A stretch of DNA of 6,391 bases, from NCBI GenBank assembly GCA_946478755.1, contig CAMLDJ010000309.1, positions 1 through 6,391 on the forward strand. The letters run 5' to 3'. Shown here piece by piece: positions 1 through 6,266 of this stretch. The translations under genes and the position numbers were made by a program. Below the pieces are notes generated by a model. The model saw nothing but the letters and a program-made list of their open reading frames with translations, made no database searches and had not been told where the DNA came from. Source of the DNA: an uncultured Pedobacter sp. (GTDB lineage Bacteria; Bacteroidota; Bacteroidia; Sphingobacteriales; Sphingobacteriaceae). Numbering within the stretch: the stretch's first letter is position 1; every line of letters starts with the position of its first letter.

Positions 1-88
1 AAGGAATTTAACTTTAGTACGCGCCAAAATTATAAAAAAATGTTCATTAAATCTGCCATGGCTGTACGAATGTGTGAATTGGCATATA

Positions 89-107
89 AAGTGTATAAAC
101 TACACTT
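89..107. promoter_or_regulatory. Candidate operator: 7-bp perfect inverted repeat
   Basis: AAGTGTA and TACACTT form perfect 7-bp arms around the 5-base spacer TAAAC. A 19-bp dyad of this kind is the usual shape of a site for a dimeric helix-turn-helix regulator. It lies about 150 bases upstream of the -7 element of the receptor gene, which is far for direct repression. No regulator is encoded in the window, so the role is inferred from symmetry only and a chance occurrence in AT-rich DNA is possible. Confidence 0.25.
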
Positions 108-180
108 GTTATCAAATGAAAAAACCGGTAGTAACCCATACAAACAGCTGGTAAATTGTTAGTTATATAATTAATCTTGC

Positions 181-224
181 TGTTAAATATGGAAAAATAC
201 CCCATTATTAATGATTATTTAACA
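181..224. repeat. 9-bp inverted repeat in the receptor leader
   Basis: TGTTAAATA at 181-189 is exactly complementary to TATTTAACA at 216-224, with a 26-base spacer. The core TATTTAAC occurs again at 252-259, overlapping the -7 promoter element, so three copies of the same octamer (one inverted) lie within about 80 bases. This could be a repeated regulator site, but the AT-richness of the region makes coincidence quite possible. Confidence 0.3.
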
Positions 225-255
225 TAGAAAATAGAATGCAAGCATAATAAATATT

Positions 256-263
256 TAACTTTG
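256..263 (+). promoter_or_regulatory. Bacteroidota -7 promoter element for the TonB receptor gene
   Basis: TAACTTTG fits the Bacteroidota primary sigma factor -7 consensus TAnnTTTG at every fixed position. It lies 30 bases before the ATG at 294 and 48 bases before the ATG at 312, giving a short 5' leader from either start. No clear -33 TTG is found 17-23 bases upstream, so the promoter may be weak or activator-dependent. Confidence 0.5.
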
Positions 264-293
264 TCATGATATTTTAGCATATCAGCATCAACC

Positions 294-3200
294 ATGATTA
301 ACTACGAAAGAATGAACAAAAATCTACTATTTAAATTTGTGGTACTTCTCCTTGCTTGTGTAGGATCGGCACTCGGCCTGCATGCTCAGATCACTACCGC
401 TGCAATTAATGGAAAAGTGACCGATCAGCAAGGACGATCCATCCCTGGTGCGAGTGTAATCGCCCTGCATTTGCCAACAGGTACCAGGTATGGCACAAGT
501 ACAAGAACTGATGGCAGGTATAATTTAACGAATCTTAAGGTTGGCGGACCCTATTTAATTACCGTAAAATTTGTCGGCTACAATGATCAGGTAAAACAGG
601 GCGTTTCGTTAACCGTTGGTGAGGATGACTTGTTTAATTTTACCTTAAAAGAAGCGGCTACAACCTTAGAAGGTGTGAACGTTGTTGCAGCCAGGGTTGC
701 ACCGGAAACGAAAATTGGTGCGGCTGCTTCCTTCGGCCGTCAACAGATCGAGCAATTACCGGTGATCAACAGGAGTGTGAGGGACTTAACCAAACTTACC
801 CCAACAAGCAGTAACAATGGTTTTGCCGGCGTTTCTTACCGCTATAATAACTTCACGGTTGATGGTGCAAACTTCAACAGTTCCTTTGGTGTCTCGTCTT
901 CTTTAGGCGGACAAACCAGTATCGAACCCATCAGCTTAGATGCGATCGAACAGATCCAGGTTTCCATTGCCCCTTATGATGTACGTCAGGGCGGATTTAC
1001 AGGTGCCGGCATCAATACAGTAACAAGAAGTGGAACGAATGAATTCAGAGGGTCAGTTTACAGTTATTATAAATCACCGGAAGTTCAGGGACGTCATCTT
1101 GGTGAGGTGGAACTGCCCAAAGAAGACTTCTCTTACAACCAGAGGGGCATCAGCTTAGGCGGGCCGATCATTAAAAATAAGTTATTCTTTTTTGCGAATA
1201 TTGAGCAGGACCGCAGGGATTTCCCGGCATCCTCTTATCGCGCAGACAGGGGAGAAGGTGCCGGAGTGGCCAATGTGTCTGCTGCAAAAGCTGTCGATCT
1301 GGATGCCCTAAGCCAGTTTTTAAAAACCAGATATGGCTATAATACGGGCGCATATGAAGGCTTTAACAGAGAAACGTTTGGCGATAAGATCACCGCACGC
1401 GTAGACTGGAATATTAACGATAACAATGCGCTGAGCTTCAAGTATTTCTATATGAAATCTTATAGTGATGAAAGCCCAAGTGGTAGCGGAGGCATCGCCG
1501 GTACCCGTAGTCCTGGTATTACAGGTTTGCCTTTCCAGGGCACCTATTACCGCCAGTTCAACAACTTCAATATCGGGATCATGGAACTGAGTACCAGGTT
1601 TAATAACAAAACATCCAATAATCTGAAGATCGGTTATACGGCAATCAGAGACCATAGAGAAAGCCCATCCGCAGGAAGCACCCCTTTCCCGCTTGTAGAT
1701 ATTGAAAACGGAGCAGGCCAGTTTTATACTACTTTTGGTTTTGAGCCCAATAGCGCAAACAACAGTCTTAAGAATAACCTGATTCAAATTACCGACAACT
1801 TAACGATCAATACCGGTAACCACGAGATTGTTTTAGGCTTCCAGGGCGATTACAGAACTTATAGTAATGGTTTTGCTTCTAACTACTTCGGACGCTACCG
1901 TTTCAAAAGTTTAGATGATTTTTATAAAAGTGCAAATGAGGGGATCTCGAATACAACGGACTATGAGCTGAGGTATTCGGCGCTTCCGGATAAGTCGTTT
2001 CCTTATTCAGAAATAAATGCCATACAACTGGGTGCCTATGCACAGGACAGGATCTCTATCGGGAACGATATCAAGTTAACACTGGGATTAAGGGCAGATC
2101 TGCCAATCATAACCTCTGAGTTTCTGGATAACCCGGTTGTGCGAACCCTTACTTTTAAGGACGGAGAAAAACTGGATGTCAGTAAAGCGCCGAAGAACAG
2201 CGTGTTGTTCTCCCCACGTATTGGTGTGAACTGGGATTTAGACGAGAACAAAGAAACACAGCTGCGTTTCGGTACAGGCTTGTTTACCGGTGTCCCACCC
2301 TATGTATGGCTAACCAACCAGGCGGGAAGCAATGGGGTGATATTCGGATCCTTCAGAGAGACAAATCCCTCAAACAGACCTTTTACCAATGATGTAAATG
2401 CTTATGTACCAGCAGGGGGATCGGCAAACACGAGCTACAATCTGGCGGTGACCGCAGCAGATTTTAAGTATCCCCAGATATGGAGGTCAAATATAGCACT
2501 GGATCAGAAATTGTTCTTCGGAATTAAAGGAACAGTGGAATTGCTGGTGGCCAAAGATATCAATGCCGTATATTTCAGAAATGCTGCCCTGCCGAATACG
2601 TTCACTAACCTGAAAGGTGCTGATAACCGTATACGCTATACCGCAACTTCACTTTTTCTGCCTTCAGGCGCTCAGCAGTCTGCCGAAAATCCAAGGATCA
2701 CTGATGCCATTGTGCTGGATAACGATCAAAGCGGATATTCTGCTTATTTCATTGCTCAGCTGCAAAAACAATTTAACAATGGTTTGTTTCTAAGTGTGGC
2801 CTATTCCACCGGTGAAGCGAAGGGCATTAACGACGGAACTTCTTCTCAGGCTGCTTCAAGCTGGAGGGACAGATCAGTTTCGGGCGATCCTAACCTGCCC
2901 GTAACTTCTTATACGGAAGCCAGCATTCCTAATAAGGTAAATGCCATTGTTTCTTATCGTAAAGAATATGGTAAACATTTCGCCTCTTCAATAGGATTGG
3001 TGTATGATTATTCACCGGGTACCGGTCCGTTTGGTGCTACCCGTTTCCATTACACCTATAACGGTGATTTAAATAATGACGGGCAGAGTTCTAACGACCT
3101 GATTTATATTCCACGGAATATAAATGAAGTCAGGCTGGTGCCTGAAAGTAGCAGCGACACCAGGACTGCCGCACAGATCTGGACCGATCTTGAAAACTAT

Positions 3201-3584
3201 ATCGATCAGGACGATTATCTGAAATCACGCAAAGGAAAATATGCGGAACGGAATGGCGCTTTATTTCCTTACGTGAACCGTTTGGATCTGAGTTTTAACC
3301 AGGATTTCTTCTTTAATGTAAAAGGGAAAAGGAATACCCTGCGTTTTTCGATTGATATTCAGAATTTCACCAATCTGTTAAATAAAAACTGGGGGGTAGC
3401 GCAATCAACCAACAGAACTTCATTGATGAATTTCAAGGGACTGAATGTGCAGGGGGAACCTACTTTCTCCTTCCCTTACTCAGATGCTGATAACAAAGTT
3501 CCCCTTACACAGACCTTCCGGGATAATCCTGGCATCATTTCAAGATGGAGCGCTTTATTCGGTGTGAGGTATATTTTTAACTAA
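294..3584 (+). CDS. TonB-dependent outer-membrane receptor with carboxypeptidase-regulatory-like domain (Oar-like)
   Basis: This is an outer-membrane beta-barrel that imports a ligand into the periplasm using energy from the TonB-ExbBD complex; the ligand cannot be read from the sequence. Residues 1-31 are a signal peptide: basic n-region, hydrophobic core FVVLLLACVGSALG, and cleavage probably in HA|Q. Residues about 38-119 are a CarboxypepD_reg-like beta-sandwich (INGKVTDQQGRSIPGASV). The plug spans about 125-260 and includes the family signature APYDVRQGGFTGAGINTVTR and then SGTNEFRGSVYSYYK. The rest is barrel, with FSPRIGVNWD near 639-648 and a closing strand ending GVRYIFN. An aspartate-rich loop, DLNNDGQSSND at 925-935, resembles a calcium-binding loop. 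About 1,090 residues is normal for this class. A second ATG at 312 (MNKNLLFKF) has more A-rich upstream sequence and may be the true start. No SusD gene follows, so it is not a SusC/SusD pair. A terminator follows directly. Confidence 0.95.
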   Translation: MINYERMNKNLLFKFVVLLLACVGSALGLHAQITTAAINGKVTDQQGRSIPGASVIALHLPTGTRYGTSTRTDGRYNLTNLKVGGPYLITVKFVGYNDQVKQGVSLTVGEDDLFNFTLKEAATTLEGVNVVAARVAPETKIGAAASFGRQQIEQLPVINRSVRDLTKLTPTSSNNGFAGVSYRYNNFTVDGANFNSSFGVSSSLGGQTSIEPISLDAIEQIQVSIAPYDVRQGGFTGAGINTVTRSGTNEFRGSVYSYYKSPEVQGRHLGEVELPKEDFSYNQRGISLGGPIIKNKLFFFANIEQDRRDFPASSYRADRGEGAGVANVSAAKAVDLDALSQFLKTRYGYNTGAYEGFNRETFGDKITARVDWNINDNNALSFKYFYMKSYSDESPSGSGGIAGTRSPGITGLPFQGTYYRQFNNFNIGIMELSTRFNNKTSNNLKIGYTAIRDHRESPSAGSTPFPLVDIENGAGQFYTTFGFEPNSANNSLKNNLIQITDNLTINTGNHEIVLGFQGDYRTYSNGFASNYFGRYRFKSLDDFYKSANEGISNTTDYELRYSALPDKSFPYSEINAIQLGAYAQDRISIGNDIKLTLGLRADLPIITSEFLDNPVVRTLTFKDGEKLDVSKAPKNSVLFSPRIGVNWDLDENKETQLRFGTGLFTGVPPYVWLTNQAGSNGVIFGSFRETNPSNRPFTNDVNAYVPAGGSANTSYNLAVTAADFKYPQIWRSNIALDQKLFFGIKGTVELLVAKDINAVYFRNAALPNTFTNLKGADNRIRYTATSLFLPSGAQQSAENPRITDAIVLDNDQSGYSAYFIAQLQKQFNNGLFLSVAYSTGEAKGINDGTSSQAASSWRDRSVSGDPNLPVTSYTEASIPNKVNAIVSYRKEYGKHFASSIGLVYDYSPGTGPFGATRFHYTYNGDLNNDGQSSNDLIYIPRNINEVRLVPESSSDTRTAAQIWTDLENYIDQDDYLKSRKGKYAERNGALFPYVNRLDLSFNQDFFFNVKGKRNTLRFSIDIQNFTNLLNKNWGVAQSTNRTSLMNFKGLNVQGEPTFSFPYSDADNKVPLTQTFRDNPGIISRWSALFGVRYIFN

Positions 3585-3595
3585 TTTGACCCGAT

Positions 3596-3639
3596 GCATA
3601 AAAAAAATCCCTGGTACAGCGCCAGGGATTTTTTTATGC
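3596..3639. terminator. Bidirectional intrinsic terminator between convergent genes
   Basis: The core stem ATCCCTGG / CCAGGGAT closes a 7-base loop. It is flanked by eight A on the left and seven T on the right, then GCAT / ATGC, so the arms pair over about 18 bp with a single A bulge. Read on the plus strand, a GC-containing stem is followed by a T run; read on the minus strand the same holds. It lies 12 bases after the receptor stop codon and 10 bases beyond the stop of the minus-strand gene, so it can end both transcripts. Confidence 0.9.
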
Positions 3640-3648
3640 CTTATTCAT

Positions 3649-4287
3649 TTAATCATTCACTAACACTGCGCCAACATACACATTATTACCAGTAAGCTTT
3701 CCGTCCGCAGAGGTAAAGTTCATGTAGCAATGAACCATACCCGCATAGTCTGGCGGTATTTGTATGGTATATTTAAGTGAATACCTGTTCACCTGGTCTA
3801 TCAGGATCAATCGCTTTCCCATTACAGGATGATAAATGAGGAAACTTGCCCGGTCACTGAACTGGCAATAGGCCGATTGAGATTGTGGCAGCCAGCTAAA
3901 TGCAATGCCTTCGGGAGTCTGGCAGACCTGTACGCCCTCTGGAGTCACGGTATGTCCCCGGCTGTATATCATTTGTGGGTAATTGATCTGATAGGTATCC
4001 TCCTCCTTAACAAATGCATGTTCCCAGTTGTATGAATATGCTGCGTTAACCGGACTTTTGCCTTTTGCATAGGGCAGAAAGCCAATGTTCACCAGTTTGT
4101 CAATCCGGCTTAGAAAAGTGTTTAGCAAACCAAACTTCAGCTGCGCTTCCAGTTGCTTTGCTGTCGCCGGCTTGTTGCTTTTGTGATAAAGGGCACTGAC
4201 GATATGTTGGCCCCGGCTGCGGCGGCCAATTCCAGGTCCGATTTTTTTACGGAAAGGGCCCAGGAGCCCCGATTTTAAAATACCCAT
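3649..4287 (-). CDS. DUF6266-like protein, second gene of a paralogous pair
   Basis: A 212-residue protein of unknown function, recognised as DUF6266-like by its opening MGILKSGLLGPFRKKIG, the segment NKPATAKQLEAQLKFGLLN at about 38-56 followed by NIGFLPYAKG, and the C-terminal pattern HCYMNFTSADGK...NNVYVGAV at about 187-207. It aligns by eye with its upstream neighbour throughout, for example NYPQMIYSRG against IYPNLEIAYERLLLSKG, and EGIAFSWLPQSQ against KGLRFEWDTDPQ. It differs at the N-terminus, where the usual GKIGNVVYYVLNGKNVSR block has become KKIGPGIGRRSRGQHIVS. No signal peptide, membrane helix or catalytic motif is seen. The second half alternates hydrophobic and polar residues like a beta-sandwich (inference). 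The start ATG lies two bases after the TGA of the upstream gene, with no Shine-Dalgarno sequence, which suggests translational coupling. The family call is from memory of the motif, not a search. Confidence 0.8.
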   Translation of the reverse strand: MGILKSGLLGPFRKKIGPGIGRRSRGQHIVSALYHKSNKPATAKQLEAQLKFGLLNTFLSRIDKLVNIGFLPYAKGKSPVNAAYSYNWEHAFVKEEDTYQINYPQMIYSRGHTVTPEGVQVCQTPEGIAFSWLPQSQSAYCQFSDRASFLIYHPVMGKRLILIDQVNRYSLKYTIQIPPDYAGMVHCYMNFTSADGKLTGNNVYVGAVLVND

Positions 4288-4289
4288 GA

Positions 4290-4958
4290 TCAGGAGTTTT
4301 GATTTTGAATTTCGGGAACCTCCTTATTGAAATGCCCGGTATAAATGCTGTTGGCCACCTGCGCCCTGTCTGCTGCAACAAAAGATAGATAGGTTTCCAT
4401 GTATTCCGGCTGCAGACTGGAGCCAATTTCGAGTTCCGAGCTGCCGGATAAGCGGCTGTCTCCATAAAGTGAATAGATCACGGTTTCCTGTTTAGGGAAA
4501 TAGGCCAGCATCATCACCTGGTCAGTCGCTTCCGGCCAGGCCATCTGAGGATCGGTATCCCATTCAAACCGGAGTCCCTTAGCTGTTTTTTCAATCCGCC
4601 AGTTTTCGGCAGGCTTTAGCGTGCCCTTGCTTAGCAATAATCGCTCATAGGCAATTTCCAGATTGGGGTATATCCCCTTGATCATATTTTTTTTGTTGTG
4701 TTTCATCGCCTGATTGAAAGCATTGTCCCTGGCGTAAATGGCTTCCGGGCGAAAGCCGGTATTGATGAAATCCAGTAATTTCCGCAGCATCTGGCTGGAT
4801 ATTTTTGTTGCCATTCTTGCACTAAGTTGTGATTCAGTAGGCGGTTTGGTGGTAAAACCAATTTCACGGGATACGTTTTTCCCGTTCAGTACGTAGTAAA
4901 CCACATTGCCTATTTTGCCTTTATGGTGTCCATTAGGGCCGTTTTCCGCAATTGCCAT
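4290..4958 (-). CDS. DUF6266-like protein, first gene of a paralogous pair
   Basis: A 222-residue protein of unknown function with the most typical DUF6266 N-terminus in the window: HHKGKIGNVVYYVLNGKNVS at 11-30, then TKPPTESQLSARMATKISSQ at about 37-56 and FINTGFRP at 64-71. After a linker region around IYPNLEIAYERLLLSKGTL (97-114), residues about 118-212 look like one beta-rich domain (GLRFEWDTDP, then METYLSFVAADRAQVANSIYTGHF). It is basic near the N-terminus, with no signal peptide or membrane segment. The start is preceded by the AT-rich TATAAATAATT, normal for Bacteroidota, which rarely use a Shine-Dalgarno sequence. It is the first gene of a probable two-gene operon with its diverged copy. 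A candidate promoter lies 49-79 bases upstream, and the 26-bp palindrome lies beyond that. DUF6266 proteins have no established function, and none is proposed here. Confidence 0.82.
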   Translation of the reverse strand: MAIAENGPNGHHKGKIGNVVYYVLNGKNVSREIGFTTKPPTESQLSARMATKISSQMLRKLLDFINTGFRPEAIYARDNAFNQAMKHNKKNMIKGIYPNLEIAYERLLLSKGTLKPAENWRIEKTAKGLRFEWDTDPQMAWPEATDQVMMLAYFPKQETVIYSLYGDSRLSGSSELEIGSSLQPEYMETYLSFVAADRAQVANSIYTGHFNKEVPEIQNQNS

Positions 4959-5006
4959 AATTATTTATACTTGGTTAGCATGCAGCACATTTGTGGGTGC
5001 CGAAAT

Positions 5007-5037
5007 TAAAGATAGCTAAACAATAGGAAGATACCAA
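5007..5037 (-). promoter_or_regulatory. Candidate Bacteroidota promoter for the DUF6266 pair
   Basis: On the minus strand TTG at 5037-5035 is followed after 20 bases by TATCTTTA at 5014-5007. This fits the Bacteroidota -33/-7 arrangement (TTG, 17-23 bases, TAnnTTTG) with one mismatch at the last base. It would give a 5' leader of roughly 40 bases before the ATG at 4958. The prediction rests on short motifs only. Confidence 0.35.
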
Positions 5038-5096
5038 GGAATGAGTCTGTATTGATCACAGGATGACGACAGGGAAATGCCATAGAAATCACAGAG

Positions 5097-5140
5097 TTGA
5101 AATACCTTTGAAATACTCTTGGAATACGGTTGGAATACCC
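5097..5140 (+). repeat. Four tandem 11-bp repeats, TTGRAATACNN
   Basis: Four contiguous units read TTGAAATACCT (5097-5107), TTGAAATACTC (5108-5118), TTGGAATACGG (5119-5129) and TTGGAATACCC (5130-5140). The first nine bases are constant apart from A or G at position 4, while the last two change in every unit. The 11-bp period is close to one helical turn, so the same face of DNA would be presented repeatedly, as in iteron-like protein-binding arrays. The period is not a multiple of three, which argues against a coding repeat. There are no spacers, so this is not a CRISPR array. Confidence 0.9.
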
Positions 5141-5170
5141 AGCTGGTATTCCAACCGTATTCCAAGAGTA
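5114..5170. repeat. Perfect 26-bp inverted repeat with 5-base loop
   Basis: The left arm at 5114-5139 and the right arm at 5145-5170 are exact reverse complements, separated by CAGCT. The stem is built from units 3 and 4 of the tandem array on the left and their mirror images on the right (GGTATTCCAAC, CGTATTCCAAG), plus the last five bases of unit 2. No T run follows on either strand, so it is not a typical terminator. As RNA it would form an uninterrupted 26-bp duplex, a likely RNase III substrate; as DNA it could extrude a cruciform or hold symmetric protein sites. It lies about 150 bases from both flanking start codons. Confidence 0.95.
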
Positions 5171-5250
5171 AGGTAATGGTAGCCAAACAGTAACTTAATT
5201 CAGTTATCTTCATGTAGTTTAACTGTAGTTTTCCCGTGGTCTGCTCTAAT

Positions 5251-5264
5251 GGTGACAAAACGAT
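5251..5264 (+). repeat. 14-bp direct repeat, copy upstream of the RRM gene
   Basis: GGTGACAAAACGAT occurs here and again inside the RRM coding sequence at 5427-5440. The similarity continues on both sides with one-base gaps: TAA, one base, repeat, one base, GC here, against TAA, repeat, GC in the gene. The upstream copy overlaps the first base of the candidate -33 element. Confidence 0.6.
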
Positions 5265-5295
5265 TGCTCAATCCCGATATTATTTTTTACTTTTA
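5264..5295 (+). promoter_or_regulatory. Candidate Bacteroidota promoter for the RRM gene
   Basis: TTG at 5264-5266 is followed after 21 bases by TACTTTTA at 5288-5295, matching TAnnTTTG except at the last base, within the accepted 17-23 spacing. The ATG at 5317 would then have a leader of only about 15 bases. Overlapping T-rich alternatives such as TATTTTTT at 5281-5288 exist, so the exact position is uncertain. Confidence 0.35.
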
Positions 5296-5316
5296 TGCCT
5301 CAAATTGCAGTTTATC

Positions 5317-5619
5317 ATGGTTAAAATTTTTGTTGGCGGGCTGAGACCCGATGTGTCTGAATTGGATCTTGTAATGTTTATAAGTCTCCGTGCCCAGGTA
5401 AACACCATCAAAGTGGTACGTGATAAGGTGACAAAACGATGCAAGGGCTATGCCTTTCTGGAGATGGCGAATCAGGCTGAAGCGGAAAAGGCGGTATCTT
5501 TATTAAATGGGGAAACGTATCAGGGCCAGGCCCTTAATATTAAAATTTCTGAGGAGCCGGCGGTGGCGCCTAAAGCAAAAGTAAACAGCCCTTATCAAAA
5601 GAAAAGACCAAGAATCTAA
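5317..5619 (+). CDS. Single-RRM RNA-binding protein
   Basis: A 100-residue cytoplasmic protein made of one RNA recognition motif and a short basic tail. It binds single-stranded RNA, probably as a post-transcriptional regulator; small stand-alone RRM proteins of this kind are common in Bacteroidota, but the targets of this one are unknown. RNP2 is IFVGGL at 4-9 and RNP1 is KGYAFLEM at 43-50. The three aromatic RNA-stacking positions are present (F5, Y45, F47), while the last RNP1 position is Met rather than the usual Phe or Tyr. The fold runs to about residue 79 (GQALNIKISEE), followed by the tail KAKVNSPYQKKRPRI. The start at ATG 5317 is chosen because the RRM begins at once with VKIFVGGL; a GTG 81 bases earlier would add an unrelated 27-residue segment. 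The gene is 79 bases upstream of the YeeE gene on the same strand with no strong terminator between, so read-through is possible. Confidence 0.95.
   Translation: MVKIFVGGLRPDVSELDLVMFISLRAQVNTIKVVRDKVTKRCKGYAFLEMANQAEAEKAVSLLNGETYQGQALNIKISEEPAVAPKAKVNSPYQKKRPRI
5427..5440 (+). repeat. 14-bp direct repeat, copy inside the RRM gene
   Basis: This is the second copy of GGTGACAAAACGAT. It lies in the loop before RNP1 and encodes part of DKVTKRC. The copy at 5251 would be read in a different frame if translated, so the shared sequence is conserved as nucleotides rather than as protein. Confidence 0.6.
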
Positions 5620-5698
5620 TCTCGGGCAAAGGACATTCTTTTGCATTAATAATGGGTATTTTTACAGGCATAAAAAAGTGCTATTTTAAAGAGAACAA

Positions 5699-6265
5699 AT
5701 GATGGATATACCTGCATTTATCAGACAACCCTGGCCGTGGTATTTTTCGGGATTCATGATCGTCATCATTATGCTGATGCTTCTTTTCTGGGGAAAAACC
5801 TTTGGCTTTTCTGCTAATCTAAGGACCATTTGCAGCATGTTGGGCGCGGACAAAAAGAACAGCTTTTTTAATTTCGACTGGCGGGCACAACGCTGGAATC
5901 TGCTGTTTCTGGCAGGTGCTATCATCGGCGGATGGCTGTCGTCCGCCTTTCTGAGCAATCCGGATGACCTGCGTTTATCGGCTGCCACCGTAACCGATCT
6001 TAAAGCCCTGAACATACACTTTAACGGCGGCTTAAACCCGGATGAACTATTTTCGTTACGGGCGCTTGCCAACCTGGGAAACTGGGTGTTGCTCCTTATC
6101 GGTGGCGCACTGGTGGGTTTTGGCTCCAGGTATGCCGGCGGTTGTACCTCGGGTCATGCCATTTCTGGTCTGTCGAACCTGCAACTGCCTTCGCTAATCG
6201 CTGTTATCGGCTTCTTCATAGGTGGCTTAATCATGACCTGGGTAATTATGCCTTTAATTTTTTAA
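5699..6265 (+). CDS. YeeE/YedE (Sulf_transp) family inner-membrane protein, N-terminal-type half
   Basis: A 188-residue inner-membrane protein of the YeeE/YedE family, which includes thiosulfate uptake channels. Four hydrophobic helices are visible at about 14-32, 66-86, 126-145 and 163-187. The family signature GGCTSGH lies at 147-153 with Cys149, and a second typical block, [17 protein letters not shown] at 35-51, carries Cys45. In characterised YeeE, conserved cysteines relay thiosulfate through the pore; assigning that role to C149 and C45 is inference. Full-length YeeE proteins are roughly twice this size. Here the second half is the next gene, one base downstream, so the two products probably assemble into one channel. 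The ATG at 5699 follows a purine-rich AAAGAGAACAA, an adequate ribosome site; a second ATG follows at once. No thiosulfate-processing enzyme such as a rhodanese or persulfide dioxygenase is visible inside the window, so the substrate remains open. Confidence 0.9.
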   Translation: MMDIPAFIRQPWPWYFSGFMIVIIMLMLLFWGKTFGFSANLRTICSMLGADKKNSFFNFDWRAQRWNLLFLAGAIIGGWLSSAFLSNPDDLRLSAATVTDLKALNIHFNGGLNPDELFSLRALANLGNWVLLLIGGALVGFGSRYAGGCTSGHAISGLSNLQLPSLIAVIGFFIGGLIMTWVIMPLIF

Positions 6266-6266
6266 T

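Larger units (their letters stand above)
1..293. other. AT-rich non-coding leader upstream of the TonB receptor gene
   Basis: No convincing gene is visible here. The stretch is strongly AT-rich. It holds a 7-bp inverted repeat at 89-107, a 9-bp inverted repeat at 181-224 and a perfect Bacteroidota -7 element at 256-263, each listed separately. At 25-32 the minus strand reads TAATTTTG, also a full match to TAnnTTTG, so a divergent gene could start to the left of the window, but no matching -33 TTG is seen at the right distance. The short open frame at 40-162 is not accepted as a gene. Confidence 0.6.
4959..5316. other. Divergent intergenic region with repeat and palindrome element
   Basis: These 358 bases separate the minus-strand DUF6266 pair from the plus-strand RRM gene. 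They contain a candidate promoter for each side, an array of four 11-bp tandem units, a perfect 26-bp inverted repeat overlapping that array, and one copy of a 14-bp sequence repeated inside the RRM gene. Frames that stay open across the region (minus strand 5258-5016, and a GTG extension of the RRM gene at 5236) show no protein-like composition or family motif, so the region is treated as non-coding. Confidence 0.7.

Noticed and set aside
40..162. Plus-strand frame of 40 codons from ATG (MFIKSAMAVRMCELAYK and so on)
   Set aside because: No recognisable family, no ribosome site, and such a length is expected by chance; it lies in an AT-rich leader. It cannot be fully excluded as a small peptide gene.
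1320..1787. Minus-strand open frame of 155 codons
   Set aside because: It lies wholly inside the TonB receptor gene, opposite well-conserved barrel sequence, and its translation matches no family I recognise. It is a shadow.
3585..3648. SusD-like gene or further receptor-operon gene after the TonB receptor
   Set aside because: Only a terminator fits between the receptor stop and the convergent gene; nothing else is encoded on the plus strand there.
5097..5170. CRISPR array or intrinsic terminator
   Set aside because: The units are only 11 bp and directly abut without spacers, and neither side of the hairpin is followed by a T run.
5016..5258. Minus-strand open frame of 80 codons spanning the palindrome
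   Set aside because: It reads through both arms of the palindrome and the 11-bp repeats, whose period is not a multiple of three, covers the promoter candidate, and looks like no known protein.
5236..5316. GTG-initiated 27-codon extension of the RRM gene
   Set aside because: The RRM fold starts directly at ATG 5317 with VKIFVGGL; the extension has no RRM-like sequence and covers the candidate promoter.
5686..6072. Minus-strand open frame of 128 codons
   Set aside because: It is antisense to the YeeE/YedE gene, whose motifs and helices are clear; the minus-strand translation is basic, low in order and unrecognised.
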